Origin: Dichloromethanomonas sp964477085
GTDB lineage: Bacteria; Bacillota; Desulfitobacteriia; Desulfitobacteriales; Syntrophobotulaceae
Assembly: GCA_964477085.1 (NCBI GenBank)
Contig: CAYZDF010000005.1
Coordinates: forward strand, 13,400-77,399
Direction of reading: 5' to 3'
Length of the DNA stretch: 64,000 nucleotides
Shown: positions 1-9,279 of the stretch, one piece after another
How positions within the stretch are numbered: position 1 is the first letter of the stretch
Layout of the letters: every line of letters begins with the position of its first letter
Notes under the pieces: model-generated
What the model was told of the DNA's origin: nothing
The model's database searches: none
Seen by the model: the letters and a program-made list of their open reading frames with translations, nothing else
Made by a program: the position numbers and the translations under genes

Positions 1-13
1 GGAGGTGAATTTT

Positions 14-1069
14 TTACACCACAATGTCTTCGATCAGGGGCAGCTTTACTGGCTGACCCGTTTCCTGGCATCGATATATGGCTAAAATGATCTCCAAGGC
101 CTTGCGGCCTTCTTCGCCGGGAACTGCCGGGAGTCTCTCATCTTTAATCGCCTGAATCATATCTTCAATGATCTCTTTGTGACCGAAACCATAGACAGTA
201 GGTGGATCATTTTCCTGGGCAGCGAAGATCTGTTCCTTTTCCTCTTCATTTTGCGGGAATTCCCAGACTTCGACTCGGTTGACAGCAATGCCGCCGATGA
301 TCACGGATCCGGTTTCACCGAAGATATTGATGGTTTCTTCAATATTTTTAGGATAGATAGTAGTAGCCGCTTCGATCAGTCCAATCGCACCATTTTTGAA
401 TTTGATGACCGCACCGGCGACATCTTCCATCTCAATTTTTCTCAGGGCTGTAGTGGTATAACCATATACGGATTCTACCGGTCCCATCATCCACTGCAGG
501 AGATCGATATTGTGGATGGATTGATTCATCAGTACCCCGCCATCCTGAAGCTTGGTTCCCCGCCAAGGTGCCTGGGTGTAGTATTCCTGGTTACGGTTCC
601 AACGAACGCTGGCTTGACCATGGGTAAGCTTACCAAAGCGACCTTTTTCCAAAGCAGTTCTTAACAGCTTAATGGATTTATTAAAACGATTCTGATGGAT
701 AACCCCCAGCTTAACACCGCATTCCTTACATGTCTTAATCAGCAAATCCGCTTCAACAAGTGTCATGGACATAGGCTTCTCCACCATCACATGCTTTCCA
801 GCCTTTGCTGCAGCTATTCCGATCTCAGCATGGTTACCACTGGGGGTAGCGATGGTGACAACATCGATATCCTCTCTGGACAGAAGTTCGTTGTAATCCA
901 GATAAGGCTGAGCATTATATTTGCGGGCAAACTCCTCAGCTCTTTCCGATACAATATCACAGACAGCAATCAGTTCGGCTTCTGGGATAGCCATAATGGA
1001 TTCCGTATGTTTTGAGGCGATCCTGCCGCATCCAATTACACCAAAACCAAACTTTTCCTTTGTTTTCAA
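14..1069 (-). CDS. Gfo/Idh/MocA-family NAD-dependent sugar oxidoreductase (WbpB/WlbA-like)
   Basis: A 351-aa cytosolic dehydrogenase. A Rossmann NAD-binding motif (GVIGCGRIASKH) lies at about residues 10-21 and the family EKP motif (VMVEKPMS) at about 94-101; the C-terminal half is the Gfo/Idh/MocA substrate-binding fold. It lies 14 bp downstream of a UDP-GlcNAc/ManNAc 6-dehydrogenase. That pairing is typical of the WbpA-WbpB steps toward UDP-linked 2,3-diamino-uronic acids, so oxidation of a UDP-HexNAc-uronate at C3 is the likely reaction (inference from family and context). The start is TTG, with AGGGAG 10 bp upstream overlapping the stop of the preceding gene. Any aminotransferase or acetyltransferase partners would lie beyond the left edge. 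Substrate specificity cannot be read from sequence alone. Confidence 0.85.
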   Translation of the reverse strand: MKTKEKFGFGVIGCGRIASKHTESIMAIPEAELIAVCDIVSERAEEFARKYNAQPYLDYNELLSREDIDVVTIATPSGNHAEIGIAAAKAGKHVMVEKPMSMTLVEADLLIKTCKECGVKLGVIHQNRFNKSIKLLRTALEKGRFGKLTHGQASVRWNRNQEYYTQAPWRGTKLQDGGVLMNQSIHNIDLLQWMMGPVESVYGYTTTALRKIEMEDVAGAVIKFKNGAIGLIEAATTIYPKNIEETINIFGETGSVIIGGIAVNRVEVWEFPQNEEEKEQIFAAQENDPPTVYGFGHKEIIEDMIQAIKDERLPAVPGEEGRKALEIILAIYRCQETGQPVKLPLIEDIVV

Positions 1070-1083
1070 CTTCGAACAACTCC

Positions 1084-2439
1084 CTAGATTTTATAAATCT
1101 TTTCCCTCATCTTGCTTACATCTTTGGTGGCATTGCGGGTATCCACCACAAGCTGAGAATGCTCTACGACGTAATTGTAATCAATATCACTGTGATCGGT
1201 GATAATCAGAACGCAATCAGCAGCAACAAGTTTCTCGAGGGTCAGTTCTACGCTCTCTAAGTGGATGGTACTGCCGCCATGCGGCTCGATCACTGGAATG
1301 TAGGGGTCGTGATACGTAATGTTAGCACCTTCTTTACGCAAACGCTCCATGATAATCAGAGCCGGTGATTCACGTACGTCATCAATGTCTTTCTTATAGG
1401 CAACACCCAGAATCAGGATGTTGGCATCCTTCATCGCTTTCTTATTTTGGTTCAAGGCCCGATAGACCTTGTTGACAACATAGTAAGAAACTTCAACATT
1501 GATCTCGCCAGCCAATTCGATAAAGCGGGTATGGAAATCATACTCCCTGGCTTTCCATGTCAGATAGAAGGGATCGATCGGTATACAGTGTCCTCCTACA
1601 CCTGGTCCCGGGTAGAAGGTATGGATACCAAAAGGCTTTGTGGAAGCTGCCTCGACAACCTCCCATACATCCAGACCCATCCGGTCACACAAAAGCATCA
1701 TTTCATTGACCAGAGCGATATTGACAGCACGATAGGTGTTTTCGAAAACTTTGGTAAGTTCAGCTGCACCGGGTGAACTTACAGGAACGACGTTTACTAT
1801 AGTCTGCGCATATAAAGTATAGGATATCTCCAGGCAGTAAGGGGTAACGCCACCAACCACTTTAGACGTATTTTTGGTGGAAAAGCGTTTATTCCCCGGA
1901 TCCACCCTCTCCGGCGAGAAGGCTAAGAAGAAATCCAGACCGACTTTAAGTCCTGATGTTTCCAGGATTGGCAGAATGACTTCCTCGGTGGTACCGGGGT
2001 AAGTTGTACTCTCTAACGTAATCAGTTGACCCGGGCGGATATATTTGGCAATCTGTTCAGCAGAAGCTTTCATGTAAGAGATATCAGGGTCACGAGTGAT
2101 GGTGAGTGGTGTAGGTACACAGATGATGATGACATCACAGTCTGCAATCCTGGAGAAATCTGTGGTTGCTCTGATAATCCGTTTCTCAGCTAGTTCTTTA
2201 AGTTCATGGTCTTTGACATCACCTATATAATTCTGACCAGCGTCCACCTTAGCGACTCTATCCTGGTTGATATCAAAGCCAAGCACAGGAAAGCCTACCT
2301 TCCCTTTTTCCACTGCCAAGGGCAGACCCACATATCCCAGACCGATAACCCCTATCTGGGCAGTATGATTCTCGACCTTTTTCTTAAGTTCCAAAGCTAT
2401 TGTATCTTTCTCTGTGATGACCTGTTTGACTTGTAACAT
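1084..2439 (-). CDS. UDP-N-acetylhexosamine 6-dehydrogenase (WbpA/WecC-type nucleotide sugar dehydrogenase)
   Basis: A 451-aa protein with the complete UDP-Glc/GDP-Man dehydrogenase architecture: N-terminal NAD-binding GXGXXG (GVIGLGYVGLPLA, about residues 30-42), a central dimerisation domain and a C-terminal UDP-binding domain. The catalytic cysteine is in GPGVGGHCIPIDP (about 280-292), and ESTTYPG matches the family. It should oxidise the C6 alcohol of a UDP-HexNAc to the uronic acid in two NAD-dependent steps, supplying acidic sugar for a surface polysaccharide. The ATG is preceded by AAGGAGG. It forms an operon with the WbpM-like gene upstream and the oxidoreductase downstream. Length is normal for the family (about 430-450 aa). 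Confidence 0.9.
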   Translation of the reverse strand: MLQVKQVITEKDTIALELKKKVENHTAQIGVIGLGYVGLPLAVEKGKVGFPVLGFDINQDRVAKVDAGQNYIGDVKDHELKELAEKRIIRATTDFSRIADCDVIIICVPTPLTITRDPDISYMKASAEQIAKYIRPGQLITLESTTYPGTTEEVILPILETSGLKVGLDFFLAFSPERVDPGNKRFSTKNTSKVVGGVTPYCLEISYTLYAQTIVNVVPVSSPGAAELTKVFENTYRAVNIALVNEMMLLCDRMGLDVWEVVEAASTKPFGIHTFYPGPGVGGHCIPIDPFYLTWKAREYDFHTRFIELAGEINVEVSYYVVNKVYRALNQNKKAMKDANILILGVAYKKDIDDVRESPALIIMERLRKEGANITYHDPYIPVIEPHGGSTIHLESVELTLEKLVAADCVLIITDHSDIDYNYVVEHSQLVVDTRNATKDVSKMREKIYKI

Positions 2440-2495
2440 GGACAGGTACCTCCTTAATATATCTCTGACGTTGCGTGGGGTGGTTGAGAGTTGAT

Positions 2496-4322
2496 CTAGT
2501 CTCCTGTTTTCTGTCTGAAGGTAGGAATCAACTGCCGGATGGCATCTTCTATCTCTTCCCTTGCCAGATAACTTCCGCGCTCACGTATCGTCTCCAAGAG
2601 CTGTGCGATATCGTCACTTTGAATATGATTGGGTCTGGCTACAAAGATACGTTTATGTTTGGTAGCCGTGGTTCCCTCTTCCGAGGTGAGCAGTTCTTCG
2701 AAGAGTTTTTCACCGGGCCTGATACCCGTAAATTCAATCTTGATATCTTTATCCGGTTCTAATCCAGACAGACGGATCAGGTCTTTGGCCAGGTTGACGA
2801 TCTTAACCGGTTTACCCATATCGAGAATAAAGATCTCACCCCCTGAAGCCATGGCACCGGCCTGAATGACCAACTGACTGGCTTCGGGTATCGTCATAAA
2901 GTAGCGGGTCATGTTAGGATCCGTAACAGTCACCGGGCCACCCGCACTTATCTGCTTTTTAAAAGTAGGAATAACACTGCCTCTGCTTCCCAGGACATTT
3001 CCGAAACGGACTGCAACAAACTTAGTCTCTGATCTTCGGTGGAAGTCTTGAATGATCATCTCTGCGATACGCTTGGAAGCACCCATCACACTGGTAGGAT
3101 TCACGGCCTTATCTGTCGAAATTAGGACGAAGGTTTTGACACCGACCCGATCAGCTGCTGCAGCCAGATTATATGTACCCAGGATGTTATTTTTCAACGC
3201 TTCCTCAGGATTACCCTCCATCAAGGGCACATGCTTGTGGGCTGCGGCATGAAAGATAACAGAAGGCTTGTACCTCTCAAAAACAAGTTGAACCTTTTCC
3301 CGATCCTTGATATCGAAAATCTCGGTCGCAACGGGATGCGCCTTGAGCTCCTGCTCTATATCAAAAATACTATTCTCCCCATGGCCGGTGAAGATAAGTT
3401 TAGCGGGATGGAATCGAACAATCTGCCTGCAGAGTTCGGAGCCAATCGAACCTCCGGCCCCAGTTACCAGAACAGTCTGGCCTTTTAAATACTCAGCGAC
3501 TTCGTCCAGGTCAAGCGATACAGGCTCACGTCCCAGGAGATCTTCCACCTGCACTTCACGAATCGAGCTTACCGTTAATTTTCCGCTGAGGATATCGTGC
3601 ACACCCGGTAGGATTTTCAGAGTAGAAGCCTTGGTCTCTTTACATATTTCAACGATTTCCCTGATGGCATCCCCCGATGCTGAGGGAATGGCAATAATAA
3701 TCTCATCGACATCATATTGTTCGACTACCCTGGGAATATCTTCTCTCGCTCCCAAAACGGGAAAACCCTGAAGATGAAGATTGATTTTATTCTTACTGTC
3801 ATCAATAAATCCGACAGGCATTCCTTCATGGAAGTCTCTTTTTTTGAGTTCGCGCAGAGCAAGCACTCCGGCATCTCCGGCTCCAATTATGAGTACTTTG
3901 CGTTGGTCTTTATTTCTAACGGTAAAGATGGAGTTCTCCTGTCTTATGCGCTGACTAAAGCGGAATCCTCCTGAGAAGAAGATGACCAATAACAGAAACA
4001 GGACGCTTACCGAATGGGGCAGTCTCATGGGGGAAATAAAATAAACGACGGAAACCGTAACAGCAGCACCAACTACCACCGCATAGACGATGGACAGAAG
4101 TTCTCCTACACTGGCGTACCGCCAGATGTTGCGATATAGACCAAAAAGATGAAAACATACTAAAAGTACAACTGTCGCAACCAATGCTGCATTCTGGTAA
4201 GTCTTCACATATTCTGCAGGCAGACTATCTTCAAAACGAAGATAAAAACTCCCAAAAAGCGCTAGGTTAATCAAAAGGGCATCGAGAAGCATGAAAAAGA
4301 AGGTCCGTTTGGGATGTGACAC
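2496..4322 (-). CDS. Membrane-anchored nucleotide-sugar 4,6-dehydratase/epimerase (CapD/WbpM family)
   Basis: About 608 aa. Four hydrophobic segments occupy roughly the first 120 residues. A CoA-binding-like Rossmann domain follows (VLIIGAGDAGVLALREL), then an extended SDR domain with TGAGGSIGSELCRQ for NAD(P). The active-site segment STDKAVNPTSVMGASKR carries the M-x3-K dyad seen in WbpM-type UDP-GlcNAc C6-dehydratases in place of the usual Y-x3-K. It probably makes a 4-keto-6-deoxy UDP-HexNAc for glycan synthesis at the membrane. I place the start at the GTG that has AAGGAAGG 8 bp upstream; an upstream in-frame GTG (end 4343) lacks a ribosome site. It is the first gene of the polysaccharide operon in this window. 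Confidence 0.88.
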   Translation of the reverse strand: MSHPKRTFFFMLLDALLINLALFGSFYLRFEDSLPAEYVKTYQNAALVATVVLLVCFHLFGLYRNIWRYASVGELLSIVYAVVVGAAVTVSVVYFISPMRLPHSVSVLFLLLVIFFSGGFRFSQRIRQENSIFTVRNKDQRKVLIIGAGDAGVLALRELKKRDFHEGMPVGFIDDSKNKINLHLQGFPVLGAREDIPRVVEQYDVDEIIIAIPSASGDAIREIVEICKETKASTLKILPGVHDILSGKLTVSSIREVQVEDLLGREPVSLDLDEVAEYLKGQTVLVTGAGGSIGSELCRQIVRFHPAKLIFTGHGENSIFDIEQELKAHPVATEIFDIKDREKVQLVFERYKPSVIFHAAAHKHVPLMEGNPEEALKNNILGTYNLAAAADRVGVKTFVLISTDKAVNPTSVMGASKRIAEMIIQDFHRRSETKFVAVRFGNVLGSRGSVIPTFKKQISAGGPVTVTDPNMTRYFMTIPEASQLVIQAGAMASGGEIFILDMGKPVKIVNLAKDLIRLSGLEPDKDIKIEFTGIRPGEKLFEELLTSEEGTTATKHKRIFVARPNHIQSDDIAQLLETIRERGSYLAREEIEDAIRQLIPTFRQKTGD

Positions 4323-4412
4323 TATTCTTTCCTTCCTTTCCACTTAGAATGAGTTTTTACCGTTTATCAGTTTACTACAGTTTCCCCTAATTTACAATCA
4401 AGGAGACCTTTA

Positions 4413-4474
4413 AAGGAGACAAGGGGGGGAGACAAGGGGGGGAGACAAGGGGACGGTTCTCTTGTCTCACTTGT
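4413..4474. repeat. REP-like repeat cluster, left side of the RAYT gene
   Basis: Three tandem copies of a GGAGACAAGGGG unit run into a hairpin-forming element with arms GAGACAAG and CTTGTCTC around a GGGACGGTTCT core. The same core occurs in opposite orientation on the other side of the adjacent RAYT transposase gene. The architecture matches REP/BIME-like substrates of Y1-HUH RAYT enzymes (known family behaviour). Confidence 0.8.
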
Positions 4475-4486
4475 ATCGTTTACTAA

Positions 4487-5269
4487 TTAATCTTTAAGGA
4501 ATCTGTTAACTTTACTCTTATCTATCTCAGCGATCTCAGCAATTTTCCTGATTGATAAACCTGATTGCTCTTTGAATTGTATAATGATTTCTCGCAGAAC
4601 TGTTCTTGGTACTGTATCCTCACTTTTTATCTGCCTGTTACCTAGTATCTCAAGGAATAACTTCTTCGCCTCGTTCTCATCCAGGGAGTCCTTTTCATCA
4701 AGGTCAAGATAAGACTCAGACGATTCGAAATTCATAAATTCAACAAATAGTTTCTTAGCTTTCTGTGGCTGTTGGTCAAATAACTCTAGTATGATCTCCT
4801 TATCAACGATAGGGTGCCTGGGGACTTCTTGGTTGACATAAGCATGGTAGGAACTCCATGGGTATTCTCTGATATCATTAACTATTCCAGCTTTGAGAGG
4901 ATTTCGATGAATATACCTGGCTAAGGAAAGTAAATAGCTATCACTACCAACCACTTCGCTTCGGAAACGGTCCTGAAACAAATGACCAACGCGCTTATAT
5001 TTTTTATTGAAATAATGAACATAACTAACATTTATTTTTTGCATAATTCTAGCTATCTCTTCCATTTCTTCTTTAATCAACAGATGGACATGATTGTCCA
5101 TGAAACAATAGGCTAATAAAAGGAAAGCATCATTTTGCTTTTTGAAGTATAGTGTCTGTAAAAATCTGTCTTTATCCTCAGCATCAAGGAATATATCTTT
5201 CCTTTCATTTCCTCGAATCATGACATGGTAGTATCCAGTATCACTTTTTAATCTTTGAATTCTCGGCAT
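4487..5269 (-). CDS. REP-associated tyrosine transposase (RAYT, Y1-HUH family)
   Basis: A 260-aa Y1_Tnp (IS200-like) protein. The HUH metal-binding motif is NHVHLLI (about residues 59-65) and the candidate catalytic tyrosine is in LSLARYIHRNPLKAGI (about 110-125). N-terminal YYHVMIRGNER and internal GHLFQDRF are family signatures. The C-terminal region (about 215-260) looks like a DnaA/HTH-type helix-turn-helix. RAYTs nick and move short palindromic REP sequences and are usually single-copy domesticated genes. Here the gene sits between two clusters of GAGACAAGG repeats, which supports that role. The ORF is intact; ATG is preceded by GGTGA. Neighbours are unrelated polysaccharide and cell-wall genes. 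Confidence 0.88.
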   Translation of the reverse strand: MPRIQRLKSDTGYYHVMIRGNERKDIFLDAEDKDRFLQTLYFKKQNDAFLLLAYCFMDNHVHLLIKEEMEEIARIMQKINVSYVHYFNKKYKRVGHLFQDRFRSEVVGSDSYLLSLARYIHRNPLKAGIVNDIREYPWSSYHAYVNQEVPRHPIVDKEIILELFDQQPQKAKKLFVEFMNFESSESYLDLDEKDSLDENEAKKLFLEILGNRQIKSEDTVPRTVLREIIIQFKEQSGLSIRKIAEIAEIDKSKVNRFLKD

Positions 5270-5370
5270 TATTCATCACCAAGAACATTGTAAGTTGGAT
5301 ATATTTTCCATGTCAACAAAAACCTACAAATTTTATTTAAAGTCTTTGATTTAAAAAAACAAGATAAAAA

Positions 5371-5477
5371 TGAGACAAAGGGAGACAAAAGAACCGTCCC
5401 CTTGTCTCACCTCACCCTTGTCTCACTTGTCTCAGTCCCCTTGTCTCAGTCTCACCCTTGTCTCACTTGTCTCAGTC
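5371..5477. repeat. REP-like repeat cluster, right side of the RAYT gene
   Basis: GAGACAAA/GGAGACAAAAG followed by AACCGTCCCCTTGTCTCA is the inverse of the left-hand element. It is followed by a string of degenerate direct repeats of CTTGTCTCA (at least five). The cluster ends 7 bp before the stop of the CWB2 protein gene, so it lies in that gene's 3' end and could form hairpins in its mRNA. Confidence 0.8.
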
Positions 5478-5484
5478 TTTGTTG

Positions 5485-7137
5485 TCAGATCTTTTGATTA
5501 TTAAGTATAGTTTTAATCTTGATGATACTTCTGTCAGTTATGGCTGAAGGACCGCCGATGGCTTCAAGTTGTACGTTACTGGGTAGTGTTTGAATGTACT
5601 TTTCTGTGGTTGAACCCGTTCCTGGACCGTCGGGTGAGATGAGGAGAATCGGTGAACCAGTCTTGGATGCCAGAGCAGCACCTGCTAAAGCATCAGGAAA
5701 GTTGTTTCCTGTTACCAGGAAAATCTTCATGATGTCAGGGTATAATCCTTGAAGAATTTGGGTTGATGTTTCATAGCGGTCTTTTCCAGAAAATCGTGTA
5801 ATATTTTCCTGAGTTAAACCGGTTACTTCCTGTACCTTCTGGACGAGTTCGGATGAAACAACTTGTTCCCCGCCGGCGACGTATACGAAACTCGGGCTTA
5901 AGTTTCTTAGAACACCTTCTGTTGACTCTGGAAGTTTGTCTTTATCCACGAGCAGTAAGGGGTAACTCTCAGCTGCAGCCGCTGAAGCCAGACTTAGGGC
6001 ATCTGGGAAGTTGCAGCCGGTAGCGATCGCTACTCCACTGGCTTGGGGAAATTGGGCAGCGATCAAAGCAGCAGTCTCAAACCTGTCCTTCCCTGCTATC
6101 CTCTGGAAATCATCAGTCCAGTAAAGTAATTCCTTCAGTTGATTTTCCACATGATCGGAGATAGCTGATTTACCTCCGAGGATAATGATTTTGAGGGGCT
6201 TTAATCGGAGTAAAGCTTCTTGAACTCTAGGATCGAGGCTATTGCTTGGTGTGATTAGGATGGGTGCATTATACTTCTTGGCTAAAGATGCTCCGGCCAA
6301 GGCATCTGGGAAATCCTCAGACTTGGCAATAACTACGGTTTCGGTACCATATGGCCACCCTTGTTCTGCTATCTTTACCGTTGTATCAATACGGTCTGTA
6401 CCCGAAATTCTTGGCACCGTTTGCAGTAAAGCTAATTCTGCACTACTGAATACAGGAGCAGCCATCTTGTAAGCAGCATAATGAATTGGCTGAGGCGTGT
6501 TCCAGGTTACGCCCTTCGATGGTACTGTTCCTGCCGGCAAAGAAGATTTGGGAACCGGCGTAATGCGAACAGGTGTGACAACACCCTTGTGAAATTCTTT
6601 AGCAATCAAATCAAGAATCTTATCCTGGTATGCTATTCTGCCCGCAGCTGCTGCATTATTGGGATTATTGCGTGTTGACCAGGTATTGTAAGCCCAGATG
6701 GCAAAGTACCAGTTCTCAAGCTTGGCCTTGTCACCATCTCCTATCTGCGGTGTCATATTCCACTTAGAGATAAGGACGTCTGCGCCATAAGCAATGTTGA
6801 ATTCTATATCATTTTTTAATTTACTGACGAAAGCAGTATCTGCAGGGTTATAGGTTCCAACCTGCATAATACCAAGATAAGGTGTTCGGCTGGCATAGTT
6901 GGCAACCACGTTTCCGTTACTATCCCATTGACGCCATCCTGATTCAACATAAGCGATAGCTTTGAGAATCTCGGCGGGAACTTGCTTTTCTTGAGCAACT
7001 TTATCAAAGATCTTGGCTATCTCTTCCAAAGAGGGGTTTTGTCCAGCATTGGCCGCACGAGGAATACCGGGTAATACCAGGCAAACAATGAGGAGTATAG
7101 TAAGAATCATTTTTAAATTTCTTTTCTGATTACTCAT
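5485..7137 (-). CDS. Secreted lysozyme-like (SLT-type) protein with three CWB2 cell-wall-binding repeats
   Basis: 550 aa. A signal peptide covers about residues 1-31. Residues about 35-190 resemble a lytic-transglycosylase/lysozyme-like fold: the candidate catalytic Glu is in AIAYVESGW, followed by GIMQV and NIAYGADVL. Residues about 240-550 hold three CWB2 (PF04122) repeats, each with a RxxGxDRxxT opening, FPDALAGA-type centre and GG-x-xAIS end. CWB2 modules anchor surface-layer-type proteins to anionic wall polymers, so this is probably a wall-associated peptidoglycan-remodelling enzyme. A full paralogue lies directly upstream. ATG follows GGAGG by 4 bp. Enzymatic activity is inferred from the fold, not shown. 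Confidence 0.85.
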   Translation of the reverse strand: MSNQKRNLKMILTILLIVCLVLPGIPRAANAGQNPSLEEIAKIFDKVAQEKQVPAEILKAIAYVESGWRQWDSNGNVVANYASRTPYLGIMQVGTYNPADTAFVSKLKNDIEFNIAYGADVLISKWNMTPQIGDGDKAKLENWYFAIWAYNTWSTRNNPNNAAAAGRIAYQDKILDLIAKEFHKGVVTPVRITPVPKSSLPAGTVPSKGVTWNTPQPIHYAAYKMAAPVFSSAELALLQTVPRISGTDRIDTTVKIAEQGWPYGTETVVIAKSEDFPDALAGASLAKKYNAPILITPSNSLDPRVQEALLRLKPLKIIILGGKSAISDHVENQLKELLYWTDDFQRIAGKDRFETAALIAAQFPQASGVAIATGCNFPDALSLASAAAAESYPLLLVDKDKLPESTEGVLRNLSPSFVYVAGGEQVVSSELVQKVQEVTGLTQENITRFSGKDRYETSTQILQGLYPDIMKIFLVTGNNFPDALAGAALASKTGSPILLISPDGPGTGSTTEKYIQTLPSNVQLEAIGGPSAITDRSIIKIKTILNNQKI

Positions 7138-7394
7138 TTTGCCTCCATAAATTATAAATAAGATGATTAAAGATGGTAATAATCGAAATCAACACGTAGC
7201 AGAATTAAACCTTATCCGTTAAGCCTGGGATAAACATTTAACATAAAATATTCGTTATTAACAACTGATTTCCTTTAATCAATTATTTCCAACTCTTAAT
7301 CCATACTGAGTTGTCATCGGAATACTTGTCTGGTATAACGTATTCACGGTTGTAAAGAATGTGCCGGTATATGCCAGTGTCTTCTATTGTTTGT

Positions 7395-7436
7395 CAAAAA
7401 AATGCCCAGCTAAGTGTGATAACTTGGTCGGGCATT
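7395..7436 (-). terminator. Intrinsic terminator after the upstream CWB2 gene
   Basis: On the minus strand AATGCCC and GGGCATT form a stem, with an internal AAGT/ACTT helix, followed by seven T residues. It lies about 55 bp beyond the 7490 stop. The rest of the 352-bp gap between the two paralogues shows nothing else I can name. Confidence 0.75.
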
Positions 7437-7489
7437 GTCTGGCTCTTAATGATTCTTGGTTATAAGGCTTTGCTCTTTGATTATTGTTG

Positions 7490-9139
7490 CTAAATATGTT
7501 TAAGTAAATATCTCACCTGCTTAACGGTGTCTTCGGTGATATTGCTTTCTCCGCCAATGACTTTAAGATTGGTAGATGCCGGCATAGTTCTTAGATATTG
7601 CTCTGTCGGACCATTGATAGTGAAACCCAGTGGGGAAACGAGTAATAGACACGCATTTCGTGTCGCTGCTAAAGCACCAGCTGCCAAAGGGTCAGTATAA
7701 CTTTGTCCGGTAGCAATAAAGATTTCCTCTGTTCTGGGGTAGAAGGTCTGGGCGATTTTCACAGAAGTCTCATACCGGTTACTGCCTTGAATTCTAACGA
7801 TGCTTTCATTAGAAGCACCTGATATCTGAGCAATCTGTTCAACGACTTTGGTCGATACGGCCGCTTCTCCTCCGGCAATATATAACTTATTGGGCAAGAG
7901 CTGCTGAATCATATTTTTAGTCACTTCGGGTATTTCTTGAGATGTGACCAATAAAAGCGGCATATCCCCACTGGCTGCAGCTGAAGCAAGGCTTAAAGCA
8001 TCAGGAAAATCCATACCGGTAGCGACAGCTAATCCATTTTCTTTGGGGAATTGCTGAGCGATCAGGGCTGATGTCTCAAATCTGTTCTGTCCGGCAATTC
8101 TCTCAATCGTACTTTCCCAATAAAGAACCTCATCCAGCTTACTCTCGACTGCACTGCTGACTGCACCTTCTCCGCCGAGAATGATAGCCTTAAGTGGTTT
8201 AAGTTTTTGAAGGACTTCAATAACCTCTTCGTTTAGTTCATTGGGATCCGTTATCAGAATGGGTGCATTATTCATCTTTGCCAGGGGCACACCGGATAAA
8301 GCATCCGGAAAATCGTCGGAACGTGTAATAATCACGGTCTCAGTGCCATAGGGCCAACCGTCTAAAGCGATTTGATTAACGGTATCAATCCTGTTCTGTC
8401 CCGCGATTCGGTAATAGGACCCAAGCGCAGCTCCACGGCTGGGGTCATCCCCGACACCAACATTTAAATCACCCAGAATATATGGTTCAGGTGTATTCCA
8501 GGTCTGACTTTTCTTAGGTACAGTCCCTAAGGGAATAAGCTCCGGCGGGATGGGCGTGATCTGAACGGCTGTTACCACTCCTGAGTAATACTCGGTGGCT
8601 GCTTTTCTTATAATGGCATCCTGGTAGGCCACTTTCCCCCGGGCCGCTGCATTATTGGGATTATTGACCGTCCCCCAGCTGTTATAAGCCCAAAGGGCGA
8701 AATACCAATTCTCCAGCTTGTTACGGTCTCCATCTCCGATCTTGGGAACCATGTTCCACTTAGCATTCAAGAGGTCAGCACCGTATGCAATATTGAAATC
8801 AATATCATATTTCAATTTATTTACGAGTTCGGTATCGTCGGGATTATAGCTGGTTACCTGCATAATTCCTAGTCCTGGACGCGGTCCGGCATTATTGGTC
8901 ACGACGTTGCCATTCTTGTCAAATTGTCTCCAACCTGTCTCGCAAAAAGCAATAGCCTTCAAAATAACACTGGGTATACCCTTTGATCGGGATATAATCT
9001 CTATTTTACGCGCAGTTTCTTCTAAGGATGGATTCTGATAAGCCTGAATCTCAGCCCCCTGGATGGGACTGGCGTAAAAGGGCAAAACCAAAAGCACTGC
9101 CAGCAGAACTACCAGCAACCTTGGTTTTCTTTTAGACAT
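7490..9139 (-). CDS. Secreted lysozyme-like protein with three CWB2 repeats (paralogue)
   Basis: 549 aa, same architecture as its downstream neighbour: signal peptide (about 1-28), lysozyme-like domain with candidate catalytic Glu in AIAFCETGW, conserved GLGIMQV and NIAYGADLL, and three C-terminal CWB2 repeats (for example YRIAGQNRIDT and FPDALSGV). The tandem arrangement and near-equal length indicate duplication; divergence is spread over the whole protein, so the duplication is not recent. ATG is preceded by GAAGGAGAG. It has its own terminator, so the two are probably separate transcripts. Likely located at the cell wall/S-layer. Function is inferred from domains. Confidence 0.85.
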   Translation of the reverse strand: MSKRKPRLLVVLLAVLLVLPFYASPIQGAEIQAYQNPSLEETARKIEIISRSKGIPSVILKAIAFCETGWRQFDKNGNVVTNNAGPRPGLGIMQVTSYNPDDTELVNKLKYDIDFNIAYGADLLNAKWNMVPKIGDGDRNKLENWYFALWAYNSWGTVNNPNNAAARGKVAYQDAIIRKAATEYYSGVVTAVQITPIPPELIPLGTVPKKSQTWNTPEPYILGDLNVGVGDDPSRGAALGSYYRIAGQNRIDTVNQIALDGWPYGTETVIITRSDDFPDALSGVPLAKMNNAPILITDPNELNEEVIEVLQKLKPLKAIILGGEGAVSSAVESKLDEVLYWESTIERIAGQNRFETSALIAQQFPKENGLAVATGMDFPDALSLASAAASGDMPLLLVTSQEIPEVTKNMIQQLLPNKLYIAGGEAAVSTKVVEQIAQISGASNESIVRIQGSNRYETSVKIAQTFYPRTEEIFIATGQSYTDPLAAGALAATRNACLLLVSPLGFTINGPTEQYLRTMPASTNLKVIGGESNITEDTVKQVRYLLKHI

Positions 9140-9213
9140 CTTACTCTCTCCTTCAAAATTATACTATTAAGCTGGACACTCAATCGCAGAAACCATAAAG
9201 TTGAACAAATAAT

Positions 9214-9243
9214 AACAACTTAAGAGTTATATCTTAAGTTGTT
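9214..9243 (-). terminator. Hairpin downstream of the 9280-9942 gene
   Basis: A perfect 12-bp inverted repeat (AACAACTTAAGA / TCTTAAGTTGTT) with a 6-nt loop, 36 bp past the stop. The trailing U-rich sequence on the minus strand is weak (TATTATTTG), so termination is likely but not certain. Confidence 0.55.
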
Positions 9244-9279
9244 ATATTTCGCCATTTTCTTATTATTTCCTGCCAAGGG

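Noticed and set aside
179..1260. Plus-strand open frames opposite the dehydrogenase genes
   Set aside because: Antisense shadows of well-conserved minus-strand genes, without ribosome sites.
4413..5477. CRISPR array
   Set aside because: Repeats are short, unevenly spaced and lack spacers; they fit a REP/BIME arrangement around a RAYT gene. No cas genes or other arrays in the window.
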